A stretch of 10,278 nucleotides of DNA from Bacillota bacterium. GTDB taxonomy: Bacteria > Bacillota > Clostridia > Christensenellales > SZUA-584. Under the pieces are notes generated by a model that had not been told where the DNA came from, did not search any database, and worked only from the letters and a program-made list of their open reading frames with translations. Below are positions 1 through 6,933 of this stretch, one piece after another. Position 1 is the first letter of the stretch; every line of letters begins with the position of its first letter. Location: NCBI GenBank assembly GCA_023441905.1, contig JAEZNC010000007.1:1-10278 (forward strand), written 5' to 3'. Both the position numbers and the translations under genes were made by a program.

Positions 1-227
1 AGCCCCACAATCATGCCTGTAATCGGGATACAGAAAGTGACGGCGCTGGCCGCTTCGGTGCCCGCAATGTTGTTGATATAAAGCCCGTCGATAACGGGCA
101 GCAGTGCCTGAACGATGCCCATCAGCAACGTGGGCAGAGAGAGCATCAATATTGTTTTGAAAACCGGCCCGGCGATGATCAGATCGCGCCGCGCGCCGAT
201 GTTCTGTTTAAGAAAGCCGAATTTCAT
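1..227 (-). CDS. MATE-family efflux transporter, N-terminal part (truncated by window edge)
   Basis: Reading the minus strand from the ATG at 227 gives about 75 residues before the window ends. A short basic cytoplasmic stretch (FLKQNIGARRDL) leads into a hydrophobic helix (KTILMLSLPTLLMGIVQALL) and then VIDGLYINNIAG and SAVTFCIPI. The order 'LSLP-(I/L)L-Q-L---VDGLY--N--G' followed by a small-residue helix is the usual start of MATE (multidrug and toxic compound extrusion) proteins, 12-helix membrane exporters driven by Na+ or H+. The substrate cannot be told from this part. No strong ribosome binding site lies directly upstream; AAGG is about 16 nt away, so the start is the only in-frame ATG seen rather than a proven one. 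The gene has its own promoter and diverges from the catabolic operon, so a functional link to that operon is doubtful. Confidence 0.8.
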   Translation of the reverse strand, partial: MKFGFLKQNIGARRDLIIAGPVFKTILMLSLPTLLMGIVQALLPVIDGLYINNIAGTEAASAVTFCIPITGMIVG

Positions 228-328
228 GTTGCGGTTTAAAAAGCCTTGTATCTGTGGGCACCATAAGCACCCGGTGAATGCACAGCCTGTCTATTGCCTT
301 TCACATTAATATTTACACACAGAAAATT

Positions 329-357
329 ATTATAGGCATCTGCTGTCATTTGGTCAA
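329..357 (-). promoter_or_regulatory. Sigma-70-type promoter for the MATE gene
   Basis: On the minus strand the -35 box TTGACC (352-357) is followed by exactly 17 nt and a perfect -10 box TATAAT (329-334). Transcription would begin near 322, leaving a leader of about 95 nt before the ATG at 227. This is the closest match to consensus in the window. No clear operator was seen next to it. Confidence 0.75.
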
Positions 358-462
358 TCAACGAAACTGAGATAAAACAGCGAAAACCAAACGCCGCCGC
401 GCAGAATTATGGGGCTATTTGCGCGCGATTGCCGCACAATCGGCGGTTTGAACGTGTAATGA

Positions 463-490
463 AAAATCCGGCAGTTTCCACATGGATTTT
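463..490 (-). terminator. Possible weak terminator hairpin after the acetyltransferase gene
   Basis: A 7-bp inverted repeat (AAAATCC at 463-469, GGATTTT at 484-490) lies about 35 nt downstream of the minus-strand stop codon. In the minus-strand transcript the second arm ends in GGATTTTT, giving a short U-run. The stem is AT-rich with a 14-nt loop, so it would be weak. I see no better terminator for this gene. Confidence 0.3.
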
Positions 491-523
491 GCAGTATCGG
501 GTTGGTGTTTCGCTGAATATGTG

Positions 524-997
524 TCACAAAGTGACCTTGAACACGTCGGGCTTAAGACTATACAGATCCTCACATGTCTCAACATACTGCCAGCCGAGTT
601 TTTTGTAATACGCACTCGCGTGCTCGGTGCGAAGGTAAAGCTCGCGATATCCCATCTGCCGGGCCAGCTCTTGCACAAACGAGACAAGCTGCTGCCCGAT
701 GCCGCGGCCTCTCAAATCGCCGCGGACGATCAAAGCAGCGAGCCATGGCGTGTCATCCCTGCATGTCAAATCGTTTTCAACGAGGGAAACGGTGCCCACG
801 CACTGCCCGTCAAGCACCGCGACGAGCCGAATCGGCAGCGTCTCCTTATGGCAGGCTTTGATGCGCGCCGTGAGATCCTCGATCGTTAAGTCATCCCGAA
901 CGCCTTTGATGAATTCGGTATAAATCCAATCGGAGACGGTTTCGGCATACTGCGGGTTTTCATTAAGATATTTGATTTCAAGTTTTTTGGTAGTCAT
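524..997 (-). CDS. GNAT-family N-acetyltransferase
   Basis: The product (157 aa) should transfer an acetyl group from acetyl-CoA to an amine. It shows the GNAT fold landmarks in order: a central strand with QCVGTVSLVEND (about 65-76), the strand LAALIVR (86-92), then the acetyl-CoA pyrophosphate loop RGRGIG at residues 96-101 (motif A, Q/R-x-x-G-x-G/A), and the motif-B stretch YYKKLGWQYV near the C-terminus. Length is normal for a single-domain GNAT. The ATG at 997 is chosen because AGGAAG sits 9 nt upstream; an in-frame ATG at 1057 would add 20 residues but falls inside the promoter. The acceptor could be a small molecule, antibiotic or peptide and cannot be named. It is transcribed away from the catabolic operon and is probably unrelated to it. 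Confidence 0.85.
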   Translation of the reverse strand: MTTKKLEIKYLNENPQYAETVSDWIYTEFIKGVRDDLTIEDLTARIKACHKETLPIRLVAVLDGQCVGTVSLVENDLTCRDDTPWLAALIVRGDLRGRGIGQQLVSFVQELARQMGYRELYLRTEHASAYYKKLGWQYVETCEDLYSLKPDVFKVTL

Positions 998-1055
998 GCT
1001 TTTGTTCTTCCTGACAGATTCGTTTGGGACCGCGCCGACGGAATGATCCGGGTTC

Positions 1056-1093
1056 ATTATACTACATCGATGAACATATAAATATATATGTTC
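1056..1093 (-). promoter_or_regulatory. Acetyltransferase promoter with overlapping 9+9 bp palindrome
   Basis: The minus strand carries a perfect -10 hexamer TATAAT (1056-1061), with transcription expected near 1049, about 50 nt before the ATG. The expected -35 position (around 1079-1084) has no TTGACA-like hexamer. It is covered instead by a perfect inverted repeat, GAACATATA (1072-1080), spacer AATA, TATATGTTC (1085-1093). The position suggests a regulator binding site over the -35 region. The regulator is unknown. Confidence 0.5.
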
Positions 1094-1128
1094 CAGAACG
1101 TATGGTTCCCGCTCTATGGTGGCGGATC

Positions 1129-1163
1129 GGGGCTGTCGCCAATAGGTGACCGAGGGAGAGAAA
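1129..1163 (-). repeat. Degenerate copy of the dispersed repeat found twice at 7059-7366
   Basis: This 35-bp segment (starting GGGGCTGTCGCC and ending GAGGGAGAGAAA) matches the reverse complement of 7059-7093 and 7332-7366 at 31 of 35 positions. The 6-bp hairpin GTCACC-loop-GGTGAC of those copies is partly kept here (GTCGCC-AATA-GGTGAC; one pair is now G-T). With the copies at 7059 and 7332 it brackets the five-gene operon in inverted orientation. Confidence 0.65.
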
Positions 1164-1239
1164 ATGCCATAAAGCCGGTAACTTCCTCCGTTACGTCATG
1201 CCGACATTGTCATTTATGCCTGTACGATCCATATGCAAT

Positions 1240-1260
1240 CGGTTGCGCACCGTGCAACCG
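1240..1260 (+). promoter_or_regulatory. Candidate operator upstream of the catabolic operon
   Basis: A perfect 7+7 bp inverted repeat, CGGTTGC (1240-1246), 7-nt spacer, GCAACCG (1254-1260), is centred at 1250. That is about 61 nt upstream of the start site predicted from the promoter at 1276-1304, a common place for an activator. A dimeric winged-helix regulator such as the IclR protein at 7434-8165 would fit, but nothing in the sequence ties the two together. Confidence 0.4.
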
Positions 1261-1275
1261 CATTTCCAAAAACTA

Positions 1276-1304
1276 TTGTAGATGGTTATTTTACAACATA
1301 TTAT
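1276..1304 (+). promoter_or_regulatory. Sigma-70-type promoter of the catabolic operon
   Basis: A -35 box TTGTAG (1276-1281, 4 of 6 consensus) is followed by 17 nt and a -10 box TATTAT (1299-1304, 5 of 6). Transcription would begin near 1311, giving a short leader of about 24 nt that includes the GGAGGG ribosome binding site at 1323-1328. The imperfect -35 agrees with a promoter that needs activation. Confidence 0.6.
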
Positions 1305-1334
1305 ATAAATAGAAACAATCATGGAGGGCCACGT

Positions 1335-3125
1335 ATGAAACTCACAGGCGGAGAGATTGTTGTTAATCAACTCATCAATAAAGGTGTGCCTTACATCATT
1401 GGCATACCGGGGCACGGCGTGCTCGGTTTATTCGACGCGATTCGCAAAGCGGACGCGGCGGGGCAAATCAAGTATTTGCAGGTGAAACATGAACAGGCCG
1501 CGACGGCCATCGCAGACGGCTATTTTCGTATCAAAGGCGCACCGCTCGCCGTTTTCGCGTCGATCGGCCCGGGCACGCTCAACACGAGCATCGGCCTCGG
1601 GACGGCCTATGCGGATTCCACCGCGTTTCTTGCGCTCTGCGGCGACACGCACGTGCATATGAAGGGCGTCGGTGTGCTCCAGGAAATTGAGCGCTATCAG
1701 GACAGCAACATTCTAAGAAGCCTTGAGCCGCTCAGCAAGCGCAGCTGGCGTGCCGAGTCGGTTCGTCAGCTGCCGCGCATCATGCGGCGCGCTTTTGGCC
1801 AGATGACTACGGGACGGTGCGGGCCGTGTGTGCTCACGCTGCCGATGGATGTGCAGGCGGCGTCATGCGAGGTTGATGATGCAGCTTTTAAAATTGAAAC
1901 GGTGCCGTTTCTGCCCTGCCCGGACAAAGCCGCCATTGAAAAAGCAATCGCGCTCATGCAAACGGCAAAACGTCCGTTGATTCTCGCGGGCGGCGGCGCG
2001 CTGCGCGCGGGCGCGGGCGAGTTGATCATGCGGCTTGCGCAGATGTGGGGTGCGGCCGTGATCACCACACTGGCGGGAAAGGGAGCCGTTGCCGAAACGC
2101 ATGATCAATACGGTTTTCATACCGGCTCAAAAGGGACGGCGGTCGGCCTGAAACTGAGCCGCGAGGCCGATGTGGTGCTTGCGCTCGGCACGCGTTTTGC
2201 GGACGAAACGACATGCTCATACCGTAAGGGCATCGCGTTCAATTTTCCGAATACCAAGCTCATTCATATTGATGCGGACGCGGCGGAAATCGGCAAAAAC
2301 TACGGCGCAGATGTCGGCATCGTGGCCGATCTCAAAGAGAGTATCCAACACATATTGAATCTCCGGCCTTCATTTGATATCAATGCGGATTATCTTGCCG
2401 AAATCAAAGCCTTAAGACAGGACTGGTTCTCATATATAAAAAGTGTCCGGGAACGGAAAACGGACAAAATCACGATCTCGCAGCTGATCGGCCTGTTAAA
2501 CGAGGTGCTGTCGGATGATACGATCATCGTCACCTCCTCGGGCAACACGCAGGCGCAGCTGTTTCAGGAGTATTGCTACAAAAAGCCATACTGCAATTTG
2601 ACCACGGGCGGTTTTTCCACCATGGGCTGGGCAGTGCCGGCCGCGATGGGCGCCAAGCTTGCCGCGCCCGAGAGGCCTGTGGCGGCGCTGCTCGGCGACG
2701 GTGATTTTCTGATGACGATGCAGGAGCTGTCCACGATGTCGCAGTACGATATACCCGTGATTGTGATCATGGCGAACAACAGCGGCTGGATGGCGATCAA
2801 AGATCTGCAGACGGACGCGCTCGGTGCGGACGCCGCGTTTGGAAACGATTTTTTACGGAACGGGACCGTTTACAGCCCGGATTTTACCGCCATGGCGCAG
2901 GCTTTCGGCCTCATAGCATACAACGAAAGCACGCCCGAGGGCATCGAAAATGCGGTCACACAAGCGCTTGCCTCCGGCAGGCCCGCGTTCATCAACGTGG
3001 AAGTATGCCGCGATTATCCCGATACGGGCGGCAAGGCTTTCGGGTGGTGGGATGTGCCGATACCCGCCTATATGGAAGAAAAGCGCGTTAGGTATGAACG
3101 GGAACGCGGCGAAGAGACCGTATAA
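1335..3125 (+). CDS. Thiamine-diphosphate-dependent enzyme, IolD/acetolactate-synthase-like
   Basis: The 596-aa product has the full three-domain layout of acetolactate-synthase-type ThDP enzymes: an N-terminal PYR domain with the cofactor-activating glutamate (E53, in VKHEQAATA), a central Rossmann-like domain (about 190-370, with LILAGGGALRAG), and a C-terminal PP domain whose GDG (454-456) and NN (481-482) have the spacing of the ThDP/Mg motif. The segment GHGVLGL near the N-terminus, AFGNDF (501-506) and WWDVP (571-575) near the C-terminus resemble IolD, the hydrolase that opens 3D-trihydroxycyclohexane-1,2-dione in inositol breakdown, more than true acetolactate synthases. IolD is about 640 aa. 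The ATG at 1335 has GGAGGG six nt upstream; an in-frame ATG at 1233 lies before the promoter. It is the first gene of the operon. I infer hydrolysis or cleavage next to a carbonyl of a sugar or cyclitol intermediate; the exact reaction is uncertain. Confidence 0.85.
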   Translation: MKLTGGEIVVNQLINKGVPYIIGIPGHGVLGLFDAIRKADAAGQIKYLQVKHEQAATAIADGYFRIKGAPLAVFASIGPGTLNTSIGLGTAYADSTAFLALCGDTHVHMKGVGVLQEIERYQDSNILRSLEPLSKRSWRAESVRQLPRIMRRAFGQMTTGRCGPCVLTLPMDVQAASCEVDDAAFKIETVPFLPCPDKAAIEKAIALMQTAKRPLILAGGGALRAGAGELIMRLAQMWGAAVITTLAGKGAVAETHDQYGFHTGSKGTAVGLKLSREADVVLALGTRFADETTCSYRKGIAFNFPNTKLIHIDADAAEIGKNYGADVGIVADLKESIQHILNLRPSFDINADYLAEIKALRQDWFSYIKSVRERKTDKITISQLIGLLNEVLSDDTIIVTSSGNTQAQLFQEYCYKKPYCNLTTGGFSTMGWAVPAAMGAKLAAPERPVAALLGDGDFLMTMQELSTMSQYDIPVIVIMANNSGWMAIKDLQTDALGADAAFGNDFLRNGTVYSPDFTAMAQAFGLIAYNESTPEGIENAVTQALASGRPAFINVEVCRDYPDTGGKAFGWWDVPIPAYMEEKRVRYERERGEETV

Positions 3126-3159
3126 CATCAAAAATACAACTCATTGAGGAGGCAGGGCA

Positions 3160-4362
3160 ATGAGCAAAATGAAGTTTGTTCTGGTGGGCTGCGGGCGGAT
3201 AGCGCACCTGCATGCGGCGGGCTACAAAGAGAATCCCGATGCGGAATTATCGGGCGTTTTTGATATCAATCACAGCCGCGCGAAAAAATTCGCGCAGGAG
3301 TACGGCATCGGCCATGTGTACGCGAGCTTCGACGACGTGCTGGCGGATAAAGACGTGACGGCGGTCGAGCTGCTGCTGCCGCACCATCTGCACTGCGAAT
3401 ACACGCTCAAAGCCTGCCAAGCGGGCAAGCATGTGTCGGTGCAAAAGCCGATGGCGTTGAACCTTGCCGAATGCGACGCCATGATCAAGGCCGCGAAAGA
3501 CAACGGCGTGAAGCTCAAGGTGTTTGAGAACTTCGTTTTCTATCCGCCGTATCAGCTTGCGAAAAAGCTTCTTGACGACGGGGAGATCGGTTCGCCGCAG
3601 GGCATCCGGCTCAAAATGAACAACGCGTCGCTCGCGTCGCGCAATATGCCCATTATAAACAAAAAGGCGGGGGCCGGTTGTGCAAAGGTGGATGAAGCCG
3701 TGGACGAAACGGGCTGGTGCGTCACCCCGGCGTCGTGGCTCTGGCGGTTCAACAATTCGCTTTCGGGCGGAGGCCCCACTGTTTTTGACGACGGGTACCA
3801 CAAATTTTCGACGATACTTTATTTACTCGGCGCCGTAGAAAAGGTGGTGGCGTGGATCGACGAAACGCCGGTGATGCCGGGTATTTATAACGACGTGCCC
3901 GCCGTGATCATGTGGAAGCACAAGGACAAAAAGGTTTATGGCGTGTGGGACATCATGAGCTCCGACGAGATGTTTGTGGAAAGCAAGTATTACACGTGCG
4001 ACGAGCGCGTTGAAATCACCGGCTCGCGCGGCGTGATCTGGGTGACGCGCTGCACCGCGACCATGCTCCCAAATGTCGCACCCGTGGTGATGTACCGCGA
4101 CGGTAAGCTCACCGAATACTGGGACATGAAGCACGACTGGGCGGATTCGTTTGAGGCGTCCACGCGCGATTTTGTGGACGCGATCAAGAATAACCGGGAG
4201 CCGGTGCTTTCGGGCGAGCGCGGCAAAGAGGTGCTCAAATTCGCGCTGGCCGCGGTCGAGTCGTCTAAAAAGAACACGGAAATCTATCTCGACAGCTTTG
4301 AGGATAGGCCGCTCAAGAAGAAGCGAGGGTTTTTGATGAACCTGCTGACAAAAAGGCAATGA
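3160..4362 (+). CDS. Gfo/Idh/MocA-family oxidoreductase
   Basis: A cytoplasmic NAD(P)-dependent dehydrogenase of 400 aa. The N-terminal Rossmann fold begins VLVGCGRIA (G10, G12, A15). D35 after the second strand (GVFDIN) suggests NAD preference. The family's catalytic lysine is K96, in VQKP instead of the usual EKP. The catalytic histidine is H214, in the motif DDGYH (D210 to H214) after GGG. The family includes inositol, glucose-fructose and apiose dehydrogenases, acting on sugar or cyclitol hydroxyls. At 400 aa it is longer than the usual 330-370; extra length lies in the middle (about 165-200) and in a basic tail ending KKKRGFLMNLLTKRQ. AGGAGG ends seven nt before the ATG. It starts 34 nt after the IolD-like gene and its stop overlaps the start region of the next gene. 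Probably an oxidation or epimerising redox step on the same substrate, which is unknown. Confidence 0.9.
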   Translation: MSKMKFVLVGCGRIAHLHAAGYKENPDAELSGVFDINHSRAKKFAQEYGIGHVYASFDDVLADKDVTAVELLLPHHLHCEYTLKACQAGKHVSVQKPMALNLAECDAMIKAAKDNGVKLKVFENFVFYPPYQLAKKLLDDGEIGSPQGIRLKMNNASLASRNMPIINKKAGAGCAKVDEAVDETGWCVTPASWLWRFNNSLSGGGPTVFDDGYHKFSTILYLLGAVEKVVAWIDETPVMPGIYNDVPAVIMWKHKDKKVYGVWDIMSSDEMFVESKYYTCDERVEITGSRGVIWVTRCTATMLPNVAPVVMYRDGKLTEYWDMKHDWADSFEASTRDFVDAIKNNREPVLSGERGKEVLKFALAAVESSKKNTEIYLDSFEDRPLKKKRGFLMNLLTKRQ

Positions 4363-4364
4363 GC

Positions 4365-5204
4365 ATGGATGTGAGGCTGACAATGGCGGCGGCAGCCGAA
4401 ATCAGAAAACTCACCATTCGCAGCATGGCAGCAGCGGGATACGGTCATATCGGCGGCAGCATGTCCATCTGCGACGTGCTCGCCGTGCTTTATACGGATA
4501 TTTTGCGTATTGATCCAAAGGACATCCAAAAAAAAGACCGCGACTGGTTCGTGCTCTCGAAAGGCCACTGCGGCCCGGCGCTTTATGCGGCGCTTGCGTA
4601 TAAAGGCTATTTTGATGTGAGTGAATTAAATACGCTCAACGCGAACGGCACAAACCTGCCGAGCCACTGCGACAGGCTCAAAACGAAAGGCGTGGATTTG
4701 AGCACCGGCTCGCTCGGGCAGGGGCTCTCGCTTGCGGCGGGTGCGGCCTTGGGCAACAGGCTGCAGGGGATAAACAGCCGCGTGTTTGTGATCGTGGGCG
4801 ACGGCGAGCTGCAGGAAGGCCAGAACTGGGAAGCCGTGCAGTTCATCGCGCACAGGCAGCTTAATAACCTCGTTCTTATTGTGGACGACAACAAGCGCCA
4901 GCTCGACGGCTACACAAAGGATGTCTGCAACCCGTTTCGCCTCAAGGCCAAGTTTGAGGCATTCGGGCTGGGCGCGGTGGAAGCGGACGGCCATGATGTG
5001 AGAGCGGTATACGACGCCTTGACACAGGCGGGGAATTCCGACAGACCGACGGCGGTGATATTAAGCACGGAAAAAGGGCATGGGTGCAACTTTGCCGAGA
5101 TTGACGGCTTTAACCATTACATGGTTATTACGCATGAGATGGCGGACTCCGCCATTGCGGAAATTGATGAGAGGCTGAATAAGGCGTATGAGCAGATTCA
5201 CTGA
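4365..5204 (+). CDS. Transketolase, N-terminal (PP-domain) subunit
   Basis: The 279-aa product is the ThDP pyrophosphate-binding half of a split transketolase, which moves two-carbon ketol units between sugars. Visible motifs are GHIGGSMS with the conserved histidine (H28), LSKGHCGPALYAALA, the substrate-channel segment GSLGQGLS, the ThDP/Mg motif GDGE (145-148) and DDNK (174-177), and an EKGHG near the C-terminus. The length matches stand-alone N-subunits. An ATG at 4359 overlaps the upstream stop in an ATGA, but AAAAGG at 4351-4356 is only 2 nt from it and 8 nt from the ATG at 4365, so I prefer 4365. The gene overlaps the C-subunit gene by 17 nt, which points to a 1:1 heterodimer. Split transketolases with specialised substrates are known for apulose-phosphate and 6-deoxy-6-sulfofructose; a plain pentose-phosphate role is also possible. 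Confidence 0.92.
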   Translation: MDVRLTMAAAAEIRKLTIRSMAAAGYGHIGGSMSICDVLAVLYTDILRIDPKDIQKKDRDWFVLSKGHCGPALYAALAYKGYFDVSELNTLNANGTNLPSHCDRLKTKGVDLSTGSLGQGLSLAAGAALGNRLQGINSRVFVIVGDGELQEGQNWEAVQFIAHRQLNNLVLIVDDNKRQLDGYTKDVCNPFRLKAKFEAFGLGAVEADGHDVRAVYDALTQAGNSDRPTAVILSTEKGHGCNFAEIDGFNHYMVITHEMADSAIAEIDERLNKAYEQIH

Positions 5205-6153
5205 TTTCAAAATGAGTGAGCAGGAAATGCGCGCGGCGTATTGCGACGCGCTGATTCATGAGGCCGAAAAAAACGAGCGCATTGTGGCGGTGGATACCGA
5301 TGTGCAATATTCAATGGGCACCAAGCGTTTTTACGACCGGTTTCCGGAGCGTGGCATCAACTGCGGCATCATGGAAGCGCACGCTGTGGGCCTGTGCGCC
5401 GGAATGTCGGCAACGGGTCTGATTCCGTTTTTTCATGCGTTCGGTACATTTGCCACAAGGCGCGTTTTCGATCAGGTCTTTTTGTCGTGCGCGTATCAGC
5501 GGCTTAACGTGAAAATTATCGGCGGGGACGCGGGCGTAACCGCTACCGCGAACGGCGGCACGCACATGCCGTTTGAGGATATCGCACTCATGCGCACGAT
5601 ACCCGGCATCACGATCATCGAACCGGCCGACACCGCAATGTATGCAACGGCGGTCAAATACATGGCCGACACGGATGGTGTGTGCTATATGCGCTCATGC
5701 CGCCGCAAGGTCCGGCAGATTTACGATGCAGACGCGGCATTCACGGTGGGGAAGGCCAACGTGCTGCGCAGCGGCAACGATGTGGCGATTGTGGCATGCG
5801 GCATTATGGTGGCCGAAGCGCTGTGCGCGGCGGAACAACTCGCGCAAAGCGGTATTGAGGCGACAGTGATCGATATGCACACGGTCAAGCCGATTGATGA
5901 GGATACGCTGATAAAAGCGGCCAAAAATTGCGGCGCGGTGGTGACGGCGGAAAACCACAACGCGATCGGCGGGCTTGGCAGTGCGGTATGTGACGTGCTG
6001 TCGGAGATTTGTCCGGTTCCGGTGGAGCGCGTCGGCGTATTCGAGTGCTTCGGAGAAGTCGGCACACAGGACTACCTTCAGGAAAAGTTTCATCTGACAG
6101 CCAAGGATATGTACGTAAAGGCAGTGGCATGTGTGAGGAGGAAAAAAGCATGA
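5188..6153 (+). CDS. Transketolase, C-terminal (PYR-domain) subunit
   Basis: This 321-aa protein is the partner of the upstream subunit. The pyrimidine-binding domain (about 10-180) contains GIMEAHAVGLCAG, whose E63 occupies the place of the glutamate that activates ThDP in transketolases. The family's usual EQNM or EHAM reads EAHA here. The stretch HAFGTFATRRVFDQV follows, then GGDAGVTATANGGTHMPFEDIALMR. The C-terminal domain (about 190-315) has the typical VIDMHTVKPID and the ENHNAIGGLG loop. Start choice is loose: the ATG at 5188 has AAGG only 3 nt away; ATGs at 5212 and 5227 lie past the upstream stop and would shorten the N-terminus by 8 or 13 residues. The stop overlaps the isomerase start in an ATGA, so these genes are likely translationally coupled. 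Confidence 0.92.
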   Translation: MSRFTDFKMSEQEMRAAYCDALIHEAEKNERIVAVDTDVQYSMGTKRFYDRFPERGINCGIMEAHAVGLCAGMSATGLIPFFHAFGTFATRRVFDQVFLSCAYQRLNVKIIGGDAGVTATANGGTHMPFEDIALMRTIPGITIIEPADTAMYATAVKYMADTDGVCYMRSCRRKVRQIYDADAAFTVGKANVLRSGNDVAIVACGIMVAEALCAAEQLAQSGIEATVIDMHTVKPIDEDTLIKAAKNCGAVVTAENHNAIGGLGSAVCDVLSEICPVPVERVGVFECFGEVGTQDYLQEKFHLTAKDMYVKAVACVRRKKA

Positions 6154-6779
6154 GGATCGCCGTGGTCATCGAGGCTTCCGCGAGAGACAAAAACGGTCTC
6201 GTCATCGAGGCTTTGCAGAATGTGGATGCAAAGGTATATAATATCGGTATGAGCGGTGAAGCGGACAACACAGAGCTCACCTACATTCACACGGGCCTGA
6301 TGGCGGGGCTCGCACTTGCTGTGGGCGCGGCGGATTTCGTGGTGGGCGGCTGCGGTACGGGGCAGGGATTTATGCTCTCCGCAATGCAGTATCCGGGCGT
6401 TGTCTGTGGCCATATTTTGGAGCCGGCGGACGCCTGGCTGTTTTCGCAGATCAACGGCGGCAATTGCGTGTCGCTCGCACTCAACAAAGGGTTTGGGTGG
6501 GCCGGAGAAATTAACCTCAAATACATTTTCGAAAAGCTGTTTTGCGATGTGCCCGGTGCGGGTTTTCCGCCGCACCGGAGTGAAAGCCAGAGGCGCAGCC
6601 GGCTGATGCTGTCGCAAATCAGCGCATGCACGCATAAGGATTTCGTTTCCATTCTTCATTCGCTGGATACAGGCATACTGCAGACCGTCAGCCGGCACGC
6701 GCCGTTCACGGATTTCATCAGAGAATTTGCGCAGGACTCAGATTTAAAAGCGCTCTTGTTGAGCGAGTCGGGCTGTTGA
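6150..6779 (+). CDS. Divergent RpiB/LacA/LacB-family sugar isomerase
   Basis: The 209-aa product belongs to the ribose-5-phosphate isomerase B / galactose-6-phosphate isomerase family, which interconverts aldoses and ketoses. The catalytic loop GGCGTGQGFMLSA is present: C68 matches the catalytic cysteine and T70 the neighbouring threonine of E. coli RpiB. By eye, the DH near the N-terminus is replaced by E8-A9, and the ring-opening histidine (His99 in E. coli) by I101 in FSQINGGN. It is about 60 residues longer than E. coli RpiB; the extra C-terminal part (about 150-209) has helices such as HKDFVSILHSLD. AGGAGG at 6136-6141 is 8 nt before the ATG, which overlaps the transketolase stop. Gene position suggests it works with the transketolase, perhaps on an open-chain tetrose derivative, as the LacAB/RpiB-type sulfoerythrose isomerase of sulfoquinovose breakdown does. 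The substrate is unproven. Confidence 0.85.
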   Translation: MRIAVVIEASARDKNGLVIEALQNVDAKVYNIGMSGEADNTELTYIHTGLMAGLALAVGAADFVVGGCGTGQGFMLSAMQYPGVVCGHILEPADAWLFSQINGGNCVSLALNKGFGWAGEINLKYIFEKLFCDVPGAGFPPHRSESQRRSRLMLSQISACTHKDFVSILHSLDTGILQTVSRHAPFTDFIREFAQDSDLKALLLSESGC

Positions 6780-6791
6780 TAAGGCAGCCTG
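6751..6791 (+). terminator. Tandem hairpins at the operon end, possible Rho-independent-like signal without U-run
   Basis: Inside the last codons is a perfect hairpin CGCTC-TTGTT-GAGCG (6751-6765). Over the stop codon lies a second one, CGGGCTG (6769-6775) with CAGCCTG (6785-6791), 7 pairs including one G-U. No T-run follows; the next feature is ATGATA/TATCAT (6802-6821) around an A-rich loop. The pair may stabilise the mRNA end or attenuate transcription. I would not call it a strong terminator. Confidence 0.35.
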
Positions 6792-6829
6792 TGCCACGGC
6801 GATGATAAGAAAAAATATCATATAATGAG

Positions 6830-6872
6830 TGCTTTACGCAGTGAGAGCGAAGCGACGACGAAGTGGAAAGCA
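6830..6872 (+). repeat. Hairpin element with GAGCGAAGCGAC core (arms TGCTTT/AAAGCA)
   Basis: Arms TGCTTT (6830-6835) and AAAGCA (6867-6872) enclose a segment that begins like the larger repeats (TTTACGCAGTGAGAGCG) and carries the core GAGCGAAGCGAC at 6845-6856. The core is shared with 6972-6983 and, on the other strand, 9831-9842. This looks like a shorter, diverged member of the same repeat family. Confidence 0.5.
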
Positions 6873-6933
6873 TCCCATGGCAAAACGCTTTAAGCTGGGA
6901 TTTCAGTCCGCTGCGGAGTCGATTGCTTATATC

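Larger units (their letters stand above)
228..523. other. Intergenic region between the MATE and acetyltransferase genes
   Basis: This stretch has no convincing gene. It holds the MATE leader and promoter (228-357) and, nearer the acetyltransferase stop codon, two inverted repeats. One is CGATTG at 426-431 with CAATCG at 437-442. The other is AAAATCC/GGATTTT at 463-490. Open frames crossing it are short or lie antisense to the acetyltransferase. Confidence 0.6.

Noticed and set aside
426..442. CGATTG/CAATCG hairpin as a terminator
   Set aside because: No T-run follows on either strand, and the stem is only six pairs.
482..889. Plus-strand open frame of 135 codons
   Set aside because: It lies antisense over the acetyltransferase gene, has no ribosome binding site and no family resemblance.
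1233..1334. Longer start for the IolD-like gene
   Set aside because: It would place the promoter inside the coding region. The ATG at 1335 has a strong ribosome binding site and matches the family N-terminus.
3247..3801. Long minus-strand open frame (184 codons) and similar ones at 3823-4383, 5695-6093 and 6090-6698
   Set aside because: They are antisense to well-supported genes, rich in Arg, His and Ala as expected from GC-rich complement frames, and show no domain pattern or start signal.
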